This document shows positions 32,700 to 43,029 of a DNA stretch of 64,000 nt, piece by piece; positions within the stretch are counted from its first letter, which is position 1; each line of letters begins with the position of its first letter. This DNA comes from Heliocidaris erythrogramma (taxonomy: Eukaryota; Echinodermata; Echinoidea; Camarodonta; Echinometridae). A model generated the notes under the pieces. The model saw only the letters and a program-made list of their open reading frames with translations. It was not told where the DNA came from and did no database searches. The DNA is taken from assembly GCA_025617745.1 (NCBI GenBank), contig CM046870.1, positions 3,849,285 through 3,913,284 of the forward strand, given 5' to 3'. The position numbers and the translations under genes are program-made.

Positions 32700-33245
32700 A
32701 AGATTGCAAGATATGAAACTTAAATATTTATAGATTAGGCGCATCTACAATGATTACTGATTTAAAAATATAATTAAATGTGAAATTGATGTAAAACAGA
32801 TCATTAGACCTAAAATGTCATAATTAATTATTGTTTGAGAGACTGTTCTAATCAAGCTTAAACAACGGAAACCGCCATTTGGAACTAGAAAATGTTACCA
32901 GGGACATTATCATCATAAATCAGCATAAAATGAACAATTTTATCCAATATATTATGAAGTTAAAAAAAGGAAAAAACATAATTATGCTTGTCTTTAGAAA
33001 TGAAAATATTTTGCGTTAAGTGAATTTAATCACTCTGGGATTGACCACTCTGGTGCTCTGTTACCAACGGGGAAACCCATAGACTTGACCCCACCCCACA
33101 TACACACACACATTCCGAAGTTACAACTGGGGCACTGAAAAAATCGTACTGAAGATAGCCTAATACGTATGATATGGTTACTTTATTGATGCCGATGCTA
33201 AATTATATTGAAGAAAAAAATTATTAAAACTTTGTACATTTAGAG
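32700..33245. other. Intron stretch
   Basis: The first about 90 bp match the intron beside the 44382-44555 exon. Beyond that nothing was recognised. Confidence 0.5.
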
Positions 33246-33250
33246 CTATA

Positions 33251-34833
33251 CAGTGCCTATAAAAAAGTATAACCAGCTTTGGTAGCTTCTAATTAAAAAG
33301 TTATAAACTCTTTGGGCTTAAAATTGATTTTATAGTAAAGTGCAACTTATATATGTCCAATGATACCTTATTCATAACCGGGCTGCAAAGGATGATTGAG
33401 CAGCAGGCATTTCAAAATGTATTGTCAAAACCTTCTTGTACCAAGTTTTGGCTGAAGCAACAAATGTGGGTCAAAACCAATTATGCATTTGTTATTCCAG
33501 TTTGAAAACAATTGCTTAGTTATTTCAATTGATTTGGGGTATACGAATAGAAAAGGTGCTAATGTCAACTCAAACTCACGAATTTTTGTCTGATAATTTC
33601 TTTGCCATGATGACACAATCTTCCATCCATATCCCCTACTTAGAGAAAACCTTTTTATTGGGTCATTGAAAATGAACAAAGTACATTTGCGAGGATCTTT
33701 TTTTAAATTTTTTTATTTTTATACAAATCATATACGTGACGATAAAAGAAATTATTACTCTTCAAAGTTTTGTACTTTTAAAGGAAACATAAATAAAAAT
33801 TGGAAAATAATGATATTCATAGATATAATACTAGGATCTCAACAGACACTCGTGTTATATATGGCCGTTCTTACTTTTCAAATAATATTTTCCTTTGTAA
33901 AGGACCCTCTATTTGGAACAAACTACTCTTCAAAGTTTTGTACTTTTAAAGGAAACATAAATAAAAATTGGAAAATAATGATATTCATAGATATAATACT
34001 AGGATCTCAACAGACACTCGTGTTATATATGGCCGTTCTTACTTTTCAAATAATATTTTCCTTTGTAAAGGACCCTCTATTTGGAACAAACTACCTCCAA
34101 AAAGAGCAGTGTACGACATTGAACAGCTTTAAGCATAGTTTAAAACCTTATCTTATGCAGAAACTTTTAATTTAATTTCATCTTAATTTCGCCTTTTTTT
34201 TTGTTTGATATAACTGTTATTGTACTATCCATTTGTTTTAATTAATAAGTTTTGTATTTTGTATATGGATTATCTATCTATAAGTTTTTCGTAACTTCTT
34301 GATGATTCAGTCACTTCATAGTTTCCTTAAGTATGTTCTTTGATGTTATTGTCTTTACTTTTGTAAAAAAAATGTTTTGTTGTATCCTTTGACTTTGCAT
34401 GTTTTTTATGAAAGTGGTGAATAAAATTATCATGAGACAAAAAGTGAGCAGGCTGTTCAAATAAATTGATATTATCACATGGATTGAGACAAGATCATGT
34501 GAAAGCTTAGATACCCTGTATTGCTTTAAACAATGTAGAATTGAAGCACAAAAGAGAATTTCAAGGTTTTTAGACTGAAGTAACACATTTGCATGGCTTC
34601 ACCCACATTTGTTGCATCAGACCAATCTTGGTAAAAGGAGATTTTGACGACACTTTTAAAAAGCGCAGATGCTCAGTCATCCGTGGCAGTCATGAATGAG
34701 TCATGAATGAGGTATCATTAGACAGAAAACAAGTTACACTTCACCATAAAATAACTTTCAAGATCACATTGGTTATGGCTTTTTAATTAGAAGCTATCGA
34801 AGTTGCGTAAACTTTTTTTTAACATACGCACTG
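33251..34833. mobile_element. Mariner-like element with about 300-bp inverted ends, interrupted by a LINE tail
   Basis: Starts CAGTGCCTATAAAAAAGTAT and ends in the inverse of CAGTGCGTATGTTAAAAAAA, each next to TA. Both arms carry TAGCTTCTAATTAAAAAG and the GATACCTCATTCATGA-type segment. No transposase was read. A LINE fragment (about 33690-34430) lies between the arms. A partial relative is at 14735-15660. Confidence 0.7.
33690..34430 (+). mobile_element. LINE 3' fragment containing a perfect 168-bp tandem duplication
   Basis: The plus strand encodes the RT-tail GPSIWNKLPPKRAV and ends in an AT-rich 3' UTR. Positions 33756-33923 and 33924-34091 are the same 168 bp. Because 168 is a multiple of three, an accidental 169-codon frame runs through both. 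Confidence 0.72.
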
Positions 34834-34911
34834 TATAGGCCTATATAGCATGATTAAAACATTTAAATTTCTACTTCAATTTTGATATACTTTCTACCCT
34901 TTTACATTTCA

Positions 34912-36691
34912 CAGGCCCGTAACTGGGATTTTTGCGGGGGGGGGGGGGGGTGTCAACATTTGAAAAAGTGGACCTTTCTGCGCCAAGCGACCGAGTAGGG
35001 GTGCCGGTGGTGGGGTCATGGGGCGTGCCTCTCCAAGGGTATGGACACGAACGTATATATATATATATAATAGCTTTGGCAATTCTCGTGGAAATAAATA
35101 CAATGAGAGAATAATGGTTGCGTAAATTAAATCAAAGATCAAAGTTCCCCAGAGCTGTCCATGGCGATAGGGCAGTGACGTGCCTGAAAATTGTCATAAC
35201 ATTGAATACTCATGGACCTAGGAGTCGCTGCATGGAACTGTTTATAATGTTTGCGAGCGAGCGAAGCGAGCGAGGAAAAATGCTCTTTAATTTGTTGTTG
35301 CTAATTTCAATATAGAAAGTAAGGTAACCCTAATATCTGAGCGCCATGGCGATAATAAGTCAGTGCCGTGCCCGAAAATTGTCATAACATTTAACATTCA
35401 TGGACAATAAATACTGTGGAAATATTCATGGTCCTCGCTGCCTGAAACTATTTCAAAGTTTTGTGATTAAAGCGAAGCGAGCGACGGTAAACGTATTTTA
35501 CTATCTCCCAAATAATATTTACAAACACCCCAAGTGTTATATTGGGGTATCTTGTTATTTCTCATTATAGTTTCCAAGAAGTCGATGTTTTATAAAATAC
35601 TCACATGCCACTTCGGTTGAACATGGTATATTATAGGTCCATAATTAAAGGGCCTGAATGACTTGACCGGGTCCGCCTGGAGTACTCCATGCAACTTGAG
35701 AGCGGGAAAATGTTCAATTTTGAAGTGAACAGACACAATAAAAAATACCCATCTCTCTCTTTTCCAGTATGGTTTCCATATTTCACTATTATATTCCATT
35801 ACCACAGATTTAATTTGAGTCTTATTATGCTTATCACTGCTTATCTTCCCATGTTATGTATGATGTTTTAAGCAATCTATCTCCTTGTATTGTAAGGATT
35901 TCCTGTCCAATCATCATTGAGCACTTAAGTTTCGTCCTATAGTCTGATCAATCTGAGGAATCAATAATCATCCAAATGTCAGATGTCAAATGTCATTCAA
36001 CAGGTTCAATGGTCAATCAACTTCAATCTCCATTCATTTTCGTCAGATTTCATTTGAATTCGTCCGACCTGGCAATCCGCTGCAAAATGTTATCATCAAA
36101 TCCATCTTTGAGAAGTCGATTTTAAGAAATTGTCATTCAGATTCGTCACATAGACAATACCTTACAACGACCCGGTGACGATTTTGAATACCTCTTTGAA
36201 CTCTTTCAGTCTTTGACAAAATCGATAGCAAAATAAAAATTAAATTCCGAAAATGAATGGCCAAAGACGTATATTGACTAGGCCTTATTAATGGCTGTGC
36301 AATGTTATGAAGTTGCAGGACAAAAGCAAATACAATTGACTGGAAACCCTATTATCTCACATTATTTTCCACATTCTTTCCGCTCTCCCCTTTCACGTGA
36401 CCCCTTGTGCGCCCCTGCCCTATCTAAGCCAGTTGGTAGGGAAATGTTTTAAAAATTTTAACCTAAACGTCACTATTCTGATGTCACTTTGGATTTTTTT
36501 TTATATTCGAACCCTCTGACCCCCCAAGCCTGCCATGGACCTACTACAAATAATTCTTTGAATGACGCTTTGAAAAAAAAAATCGATTGCAACATGGTAT
36601 AGCGTACAAAATTCGAAAATGAATGTCGAAAGACGACATTGATTAATTATAGAATTGCCTAATGAACCCCCCCCCCCTAGTTACGGGCCTG
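34912..36691. mobile_element. 1.78-kb hAT-like non-autonomous element with 5-bp duplication TTTCA
   Basis: Ends CAGGCCCGTAACTGGG and the inverse of CAGGCCCGTAACTAGG, each followed by G/C runs. TTTCA lies on both sides (34907-34911 and 36692-36696). The interior contains two related units (about 35147-35310 and 35338-35500) with GTGCCTGAAAATTGTCATAA-like and GCGAAGCGAGCGA motifs. No transposase frame. It lies 37 bp from the donor of the 36729-36920 exon. Confidence 0.82.
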
Positions 36692-36728
36692 TTTCATTAG
36701 GAAAACGATAAAGAAAATTTCATAATAC

Positions 36729-36920
36729 CGATACATGACGGTGGGCTCCCGGTCCAACCTACACGATAATATCCAGTTGTAACACATTGTCGCCATAAGG
36801 ATCCCGAGAGAGTATATCCTTGATGGCAGCGATGATACGTTGTGGTGCCGAGGTATGCGTAACGATATGCATATGTGACGTAACCGTTATAAGGGTGTCG
36901 GAGAGGTGGGCATTTGGGAA
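36729..36920 (-). CDS. Host exon: CCP/Sushi module with four cysteines
   Basis: Acceptor TTCATTTAG, donor GTATTA, phase 1-1, 192 nt. Reads PKCPPLRHPYNGYV, YHRCHQGYTLSG, RQC, GWTGSPPSCIG. Only the four canonical CCP cysteines are present, unlike its neighbours with six. Confidence 0.9.
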
Positions 36921-37021
36921 CTAAATGAACAATATTGTAAATATACTCATTATTACTCCCAAAATATGAAATAAATAACTGCAAACTAGAGATACATGTG
37001 CTATATATATATATATATATA

Positions 37022-37197
37022 CAGAGATGCCAACCGTTCCGGAATATGCATGAGGTCAAAATTAAAATGTGAATTACGCAACGGTTGAATGCTTGTGAGA
37101 GAAAACATGACAACAATAACCATGCTCTCCGCTATTCACTTGTCATGAAAGCCTTGAAATCCACCTCATACATATTCCGGAACAGTTGGCAACTCTG
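37022..37197. mobile_element. 176-bp MITE, CAGAGWTGCCAAC ends
   Basis: CAGAGATGCCAACCGTTCCG at the left and the inverse of CAGAGTTGCCAACTGTTCCG at the right, with GGAATATGYATGAGGT continuing the match. It is flanked by TATATA on both sides and lies in an AT microsatellite. Confidence 0.8.
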
Positions 37198-37200
37198 TAT

Positions 37201-37473
37201 ATATAAGCGTGAGAGATATAAATGAGACGGGACGTAGCTCTCGGTTAACCTCGATTTTAATTCCAAGCTTTCGGCCTCATTTGGCCTTCTTCAGGGTCTT
37301 CTATACTTGGATGCTGCGCTTCCAACTCTTTGCGTTCGTAAACGAACGCAAAGAGTTGGAAGCGCAAGTATAGAAGACCCTGAAGAAGGCCAAATGAGGC
37401 CGAAAGCTTGGAATTAAAATCGAGGTTAACCGAGAGCTACGTCCCGTCTCATTTATATCTCTCACGCTTATAT
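37201..37473. repeat. Near-perfect 273-bp palindrome
   Basis: The left arm 37201-37339 and right arm 37342-37473 are reverse complements apart from a 7-bp insertion (GGATGCT) in the left arm. The centre is CGT-AA-ACG. Each arm contains CTGAAGAAGGCC followed by GGCCGAAAGC, a motif resembling a hammerhead-ribozyme core. AT runs lie on both sides (about 37003-37020 and 37523-37546). Confidence 0.92.
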
Positions 37474-37718
37474 TATACACATCATGAGACACCGATTACG
37501 TTCAAGTCAGGAGACATCTCTCATATATATATATATATATATATAGCGACACGTTTCACATAGCGGTGTAACTACGATGTGATGCAGTCTCTCTATGTCG
37601 CGTAAAGATTGGTCATTAGTTGAGGTTTTTAGCTTTACGTGGCGTTACGTGGAGTTGTATAACCTTATGTGATTGTCCGCGGGGAAATTATCGTTTACTT
37701 GGCTTGTCTTCAGGAGGG

Positions 37719-38583
37719 TATGGCAAGCCTAATGCCCAATAAGTCCGATAAAGTCAGTTTTTCGAGGGATTAACATAGTTTTTCGACCGAAAAACTCAGT
37801 TTTTCGAGGGAAACTCTGCATATCAACTGAGAAACTTAGTTTTTCACGATAAACTAAGCTTTTCACTCGAAAAACTTAGTTTATCACCGATAAACAGGGT
37901 TTTTCAATTGATAAACAGAGTTTATCGAGAGAAACTCTGCATATCAAATGAAAAACTCTGTTTATCGAGAAAAACCCAGTTTATCGCAGAGTTTTTCACT
38001 CGAAAAACTATGTTTATCGAGTGAAAAACTATGTTTATCGAGTGAAAAACTCTGTTTATCGTTTGATAAACAGAGTTTCTCGAAAAAAAAACCTGTTTAT
38101 CACCTCGATAAACAAGGTTTTTCAAAGTGATAAACTTAGGTTATCAAGAAACTCTGCTTATCAATTGAAAAACTGAGTTTATCGCCGATAAACTTAGTTT
38201 GTCACCGACAAACCCTGTTTATCGTTTGATAAACATAGTTTTTTTCGAAAAACCCTGTTTATCGAGGTGATAAACAGGGTTTTTCAAAGTGATAAACTTA
38301 GTTTATCAAGAAACGCTGCTTATCAATTGAAAAACTTAGTTTATCACCGAAAAACAGAGTTTTTCAAGTGATAAACACAGTTCATCGAGAGAAAATCTGC
38401 ATATCAAATGAAAAACTCTGTTTATCCAGAAAAACCCTGTTTATCGGTGATAAACTAAGTTTTTCCAGTGAAAACTTAGTTTATCGTGAAAAAATAAGTT
38501 TATCAGTTTCCATCGCTAGAAAAACTCAGTTTATCGGCGATAAACTGAGTTTATCTGAATTATTGGACATTAGGCTTGCCATA
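37719..38583. repeat. 865-bp inverted-repeat element filled with an array of short dyads
   Basis: Outer ends TATGGCAAGCCTAATGCCCA and the inverse of TATGGCAAGCCTAATGTCCA. Inside (about 37749-38555) is a run of roughly 35 dyads of the form GAWAAAC, three bases, GTTTWTC, separated by 3-8 bases. A longer unit of about 90 bp occurs twice (38085-38172 and 38246-38338). No coding sequence; open frames reflect the repeat. Class unknown. Confidence 0.85.
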
Positions 38584-38589
38584 GGAGAG

Positions 38590-39135
38590 TCTGATGTGGT
38601 ACGGTAACTCGTACTACAAGTACACATGTGTAAAACCTTTGGGGGAATGTGTATGCTACACACATGCCATCTCCAAGCGAAGCACCAAAATTGAGGAACG
38701 ACAGCTGCGTGGTTGAATAAGGGTCCTAGCGTAGGGCAGCGCATGTTGCCGTTATCTGGCGTTCCTCACAGATATTTACACTAACATAAATCTGAAATCA
38801 TGGATGGAATACCGAAAATAACATGAGACTATATTCAACACGTTTCTTTCCAATTTATTTGCTACCAAAACTGTACGTGAGTTTTAATCGTTTTAGTGTA
38901 GTTGAAGTGTGTTGTTCGATATACTAGCATCCATGGTCTCGCTCCTAACCTATTTGAACTCATTAATATCACCAGCCATCCCGGTACTCCCTCCGCTCTT
39001 GTCAAGGCATCATGGTCAAGTGACCATCTCCCAAGCGAAATTAAATAGGTATATGGAAAATGTGTGACATGAATACATTATTAGTAGTACTATTGTTATT
39101 AGCCGCATGTATAACTGGGGAAAAATAAAGACTGG
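38590..39135. other. Intron stretch, nothing recognised
   Basis: No exon, RT motif or paired ends. Confidence 0.4.
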
Positions 39136-39140
39136 CATAC

Positions 39141-39259
39141 CATAGACACGAAGAACGTAGGTGCAAAGGCGCCTATTTCCGGCACGATCTTTTGCGCCGT
39201 AGACTATTCTGTGATAACCTTCTCCGTAATAATATGGGAGATAGGAAGGGCTGTGAACA
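39141..39259 (-). CDS. Host exon: C-terminal half of an HYR module
   Basis: Acceptor CTCTAATGACAG, donor GTATGC, phase 2 to 1, 119 nt. Reads VHSPSYLPYYYGEGYHRIVY then GAKDRAGNRRLCTY and VLRVYG: the HYR end with its cysteine. It pairs with 39911-40052. Confidence 0.88.
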
Positions 39260-39910
39260 CTGTCATTAGAGAGGAAAAGAAAACTTTGAGACAAAATTGA
39301 AGGAATATATCAACTCAAGTATGAGTGCTACGGTTACACTGCAAAGTAATTGCTATCATCATGTTTCCAGGTATGAAGCTTTCATATCACGTAAAAAATA
39401 TCATGAGTAAAAAAAAAAAAAAAGTTAATGTTCGCCTATTTGGCTAAAATTTTGAAATAACTCTGGTACAAAAAAGCAGTTGCAATCGATCAGTCAATGT
39501 TACGTTGCCAGTAGCAACATATAACTATCATTCAATATTCCATGCTGGAAAGTGGGTACGTGTCCATGTGCAGGACTAATAATAATTTTAAAAGTAATAA
39601 TAATAGGGCTAATAACAACAATAATATGGTTTCATTTACCGAGAATAGCCTCATCAGTATCAATACTGCTCTTCCTAATGGACGTGCAACTATTATCACC
39701 CTAGCATTGAATGGTACCCCTACAATACACCGGGTCGAGAGGAATACATGAGGGTAAACAATTTGTCCAAGTGTATATTAAAGCATCGAGCAAGGATCGA
39801 ACGACTAGACCGCTGTATGAGAGTCAACAGCATTCACCAATATACCACAGTGCTCTTACTTATAACGAACTATTTACAAATAATATAAATTTTCAAAAAT
39901 GGAAACGTAC

Positions 39911-40052
39911 TAAGTACCAACTCTTCCGTCTAGAGTATCCCTTGCCGGGGGAGTTGACCAGAATCTCCTGACAGTGGTGTAAGTTGTCTGGCTCGGTAGA
40001 TAATAAGTTCCAGATGAACAGTAAGGGCTGTAGAAATATGGAGGCGTTCTAT
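39911..40052 (-). CDS. Host exon: N-terminal half of an HYR module
   Basis: Acceptor TCTATGCAG, donor GTACGT, phase 1 to 2, 142 nt. Reads RTPPYFYSPYCSSGTYYLPS, VRRFWSTPPARDTLDG. The donor was chosen because it is the only nearby GT giving phase 2, which the next exon needs. No internal Met, so Met-based searches miss it. Confidence 0.82.
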
Positions 40053-40201
40053 CTGCATAGATACGTACAATAAAAATAAAACCCTTAAAAAACAGTCCTA
40101 TTTAATTTCTTACATATAAAACGTTGTAGGCCTACATGTCTTTCCCTACAGTCATGTCAGTAGCAATCCCAACTTAACATGTTAGATACAAAATGCTTTA
40201 A

Positions 40202-41133
40202 AGTAGAACACTGATGATTTTAAATATTGGCTTAATACTTATTATTGCATAGATGGCATAAATTAAACAAGGTTATCCAAATTTAAAGCTTGGAAACATT
40301 TGAATTAATGATTATTATCAATTATAAAACGGTAAAATACAGCCCCCGATATAGCAGCTGAAAAGCTCCTTGAACGCTGCTGAGATGTGTGACGACACAA
40401 GAGGGGCGAGTCCTGTCTAAGCAGACGATGTCCCATAACATTATACACATTTTTCAGTGCCTGTTTTGTCATCTCCTCTTCACTTATTTCTCTTACTTGA
40501 CTAGCGTCAGTCGTAATGTTAGTCTGTTGCCTCACTCTTAACTTCGTGTATGGTATTATTTTGATGAAAAATGCAGCGTTAAAAAAATAAAGGAATCAGT
40601 CACTTGTAAACAAAATAAGACGCCATTGTATTTTCAGCTGCTTGCACCGCGGCATGTTCGGCGTTTCAAGAGGGAACGAATACCATCCAGCTATTATTCG
40701 CAGGGCTTTTCAATTTGAAAATGGGGTTTATTTCATTGATCATTGACCCTTCTCCTGTGTATTTACAATCAAACGGTTTTAGTTATCAGAATCAGTTCAC
40801 TTTCCCTTTTAGAATGGTGTGAAATAAGGTCATGTTTAAATGTACCAAACTCTTTATAATTTGATAAATAATTGCATTGCAATTACGTTCATTCATTATA
40901 GGACGTCGTCTGCTTAAGCAGGATCGATCCCTCGTATGACGACATCAAAACATCGCTATATTTCTGGCGAATCCTCGGATATTCCACATGCTGAGAAGAG
41001 CTTTTATTTATGTTGTTTTTATAATCATCATATACGCAGTTGACATAAAACTTATACGATTGCCATCTGTAAGCTTCCCAATTTCTAGTGATACATTAAT
41101 TGCCATATTTGTGATTTTCTTGAGTGTTCTACT
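40202..41133 (-). mobile_element. 932-bp non-autonomous TTAA transposon, copy 2
   Basis: Same length and ends as 7949-8880, in reverse orientation, with TTAA at 40198-40201 and 41134-41137 and unrelated flanks. The first 160 bp compared base by base showed one difference. It lies in the intron upstream of the 39911-40052 exon. Confidence 0.92.
40305..40535 (-). CDS. 76-codon open frame carried by the 932-bp element (copy 2)
   Basis: Same predicted peptide as at 8547-8777. No recognised family; coding status doubtful. Confidence 0.25.
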   Translation of the reverse strand: MRQQTNITTDASQVREISEEEMTKQALKNVYNVMGHRLLRQDSPLLCRHTSQQRSRSFSAAISGAVFYRFIIDNNH

Positions 41134-41137
41134 TTAA

Positions 41138-41640
41138 ATAAACACAGACACATTGGGAACGTATTAGAGACATTTTGACCGAAATTGGATGAATTGACCT
41201 AATAAGAGACCTTGTATTCGTTAATTCTATACTCTGTTTCCCTTTGGGCGGGGAGGAGAGAGTGTAACTTGTGACTTGGCTTTGCGTTCGGGTGAACAGA
41301 CTCAAACACAATTTTCTTCTACGATGTTGCAATGTTAAGGAATTCTAGTGCCTTGTCGTATGATAGCTCCGGCATTATGATTCTAAGGGTCCTTTTCTGG
41401 ATTGATTCTAAGATATCAGATTGCTGCTTCGTCAAAAACGCCGAGGAATACCTGGCATGTATATTCTAGAATTGACCTGAAGCATGATATGATACATAGT
41501 ACGTGCGCATATCTAATTGGCTTAATCCTGCTGTTCATTGTTCAACGTTTTACAACATTGGTGTATACGTCTCTTGTACATGTCTATTCCCGTTTAGTTT
41601 TATTATTAGTAGGGAGCCTACGAAACGGGAGGGGAGAGTA
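41138..41640. other. Intron stretch, nothing recognised
   Basis: No module exon or paired ends. Confidence 0.4.
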
Positions 41641-41990
41641 ACAGGACGGGGGAGAGTTAACCGACTGTGACGGTCCTCGCACTCTTGTCTTGTTTTCTAT
41701 CAAGTTACGAAAAAGTAGACGGCGACGCACTGCAGTGTTCACGCCCACAATCGCTTCCCGTCCCCAAGGACGCAAAAACGAGCTTACGATTTCAGGACGG
41801 GAGCCTTTGAAGACGGGGAGTCGAGCGAAAAATCGGTGCGCGCATAAGCGACTCGGAGTATCTCTCCGTCCCCACTTTAGAGCGGACGCTATTTCGCCTG
41901 TGAACCGTCCTGAAATGAAATCAAAGAGGACAGAGAGATACTCCGAGTCTTCTCTGGATTTTGTGGTATAACTTTTCTTTTTTACAACCC
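41640..41990. other. GC-rich island with a stem and overlapping open frames
   Basis: Locally GC-rich. CGACTCGGAGTATCTCTC (about 41850) pairs with GAGAGATACTCCGAGTC (about 41934). A 93-codon plus frame (41690-41971) and a 140-codon minus frame (41584-42006) overlap; both are basic and neither is recognised. The open frames may simply reflect base composition. Confidence 0.35.
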
Positions 41991-42099
41991 TGGATACTTG
42001 CCTCATTTTGATCTCCCGGAAATTTTAAAAAGAGTAAGTTCTTGCACTGATACTTGTGCACTATGATGAACAGGATATGACTAATTAGTATGCCAAATT

Positions 42100-42397
42100 T
42101 TAGGACACTCTGATAATCCCTTCATAGAAATTTTCATTAAGTTCTAATCATCCTTTTGTCACCTTCGCACAACACCTTGCAAGTCAGAGTCTTCAATGGA
42201 CTGCAAACTTTAAACTCATTCTCAGAAGTAACATTATGAGGGACTGTGCATTCTGCTCTTTGTACAGCGAGTTAGGAACATCCAATGCTAATGAGTGATA
42301 TATCATTTAAACGCTGAGAATCTGCTCTTTCAGAATCAGACCTTAACTAAAATTCATATCTGGCGACTTTTTGGTGGTTTTGTGGTGCCTGGCCACA
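42100..42397. mobile_element. Diverged right half of the GACCCGCCGCCTCAAAACC-type MITE
   Basis: Shares ACTCTGATAATCCCTTCATA and the terminal GGCGACTTTTTGGTGGTTTT-like segment with 18361-19004. The left end was not found. Confidence 0.5.
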
Positions 42398-42547
42398 TTT
42401 TCTAAATTTTCAGACGCTGATCATGGTTTATCTTATCTGACGCCTTTCTATAGTCAACTACGACAATTCTCACAGCCTGTCTCTTAGAATCTGTTTCACA
42501 GTACCAATGATTAGTATGATAGTTATATTAAGAAGATTATTTTATAA

Positions 42548-43028
42548 ATATGTTTCCCAACCTCCAAAGCTCCATCCTAAAAATGCTCCAGATCTCATTC
42601 CTGCAGTGACATCATCTGTCAATCTTCAGTCAGCTACACTAACACTCTACAATAGACAGTACAATGAAACTTTCCCCAGCTCAGCACAACATAATTGCAT
42701 GCTTCAAACAATATGCCACGGCATGTCTGACATAGTAACTCATATGTAAGAATTGTGTGGTCTATTAGAACAGATGGTCATCTCTGGCAAAGCTACATAC
42801 CACTGTCTCTCCGTAGTTCACTAATGATTGACAGATGATGTTATTGCAGGAATGCAATCTCGGGCATTTATCGGATTGGAGCTTAGCATGTTTGAGAAAA
42901 TGATTACAAAAATATTTTTAAAAATTATGAAACATACTTAGATGTTTTAATGACAAAATATAAATTGTATGCATCCCTGCACATCAGCAGGAATCAACTT
43001 GCCTTTGGGTAGTAGGGGACCTTTAAGA
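42548..43028. mobile_element. Kolobok-like MITE, reversed and partial relative of 31543-32180
   Basis: The interior GGTCTATTAGAACAGATGGT is the reverse complement of the matching piece in the other copy. The right edge GGGGACCT is followed by TTAA; the left edge is eroded. Confidence 0.65.
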
Positions 43029-43029
43029 A

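Noticed and set aside
33666-34175. 169-codon plus-strand frame
   Set aside because: Created by a 168-bp tandem duplication; the real coding remnant (WNKLPPKR) is in another frame.
35590-35805. Possible HYR N-terminal half (minus strand, QVAWSTPGG)
   Set aside because: The VxWxxP-like bit is followed at once by a stop, there is no fitting acceptor/donor pair, and it lies inside a hAT-like element.
37749-38555. Repeat array that could be taken for a CRISPR array
   Set aside because: Repeats are short palindromic dyads with 3-8-base gaps, not direct repeats with 30-40-base unique spacers, and the DNA is eukaryotic.
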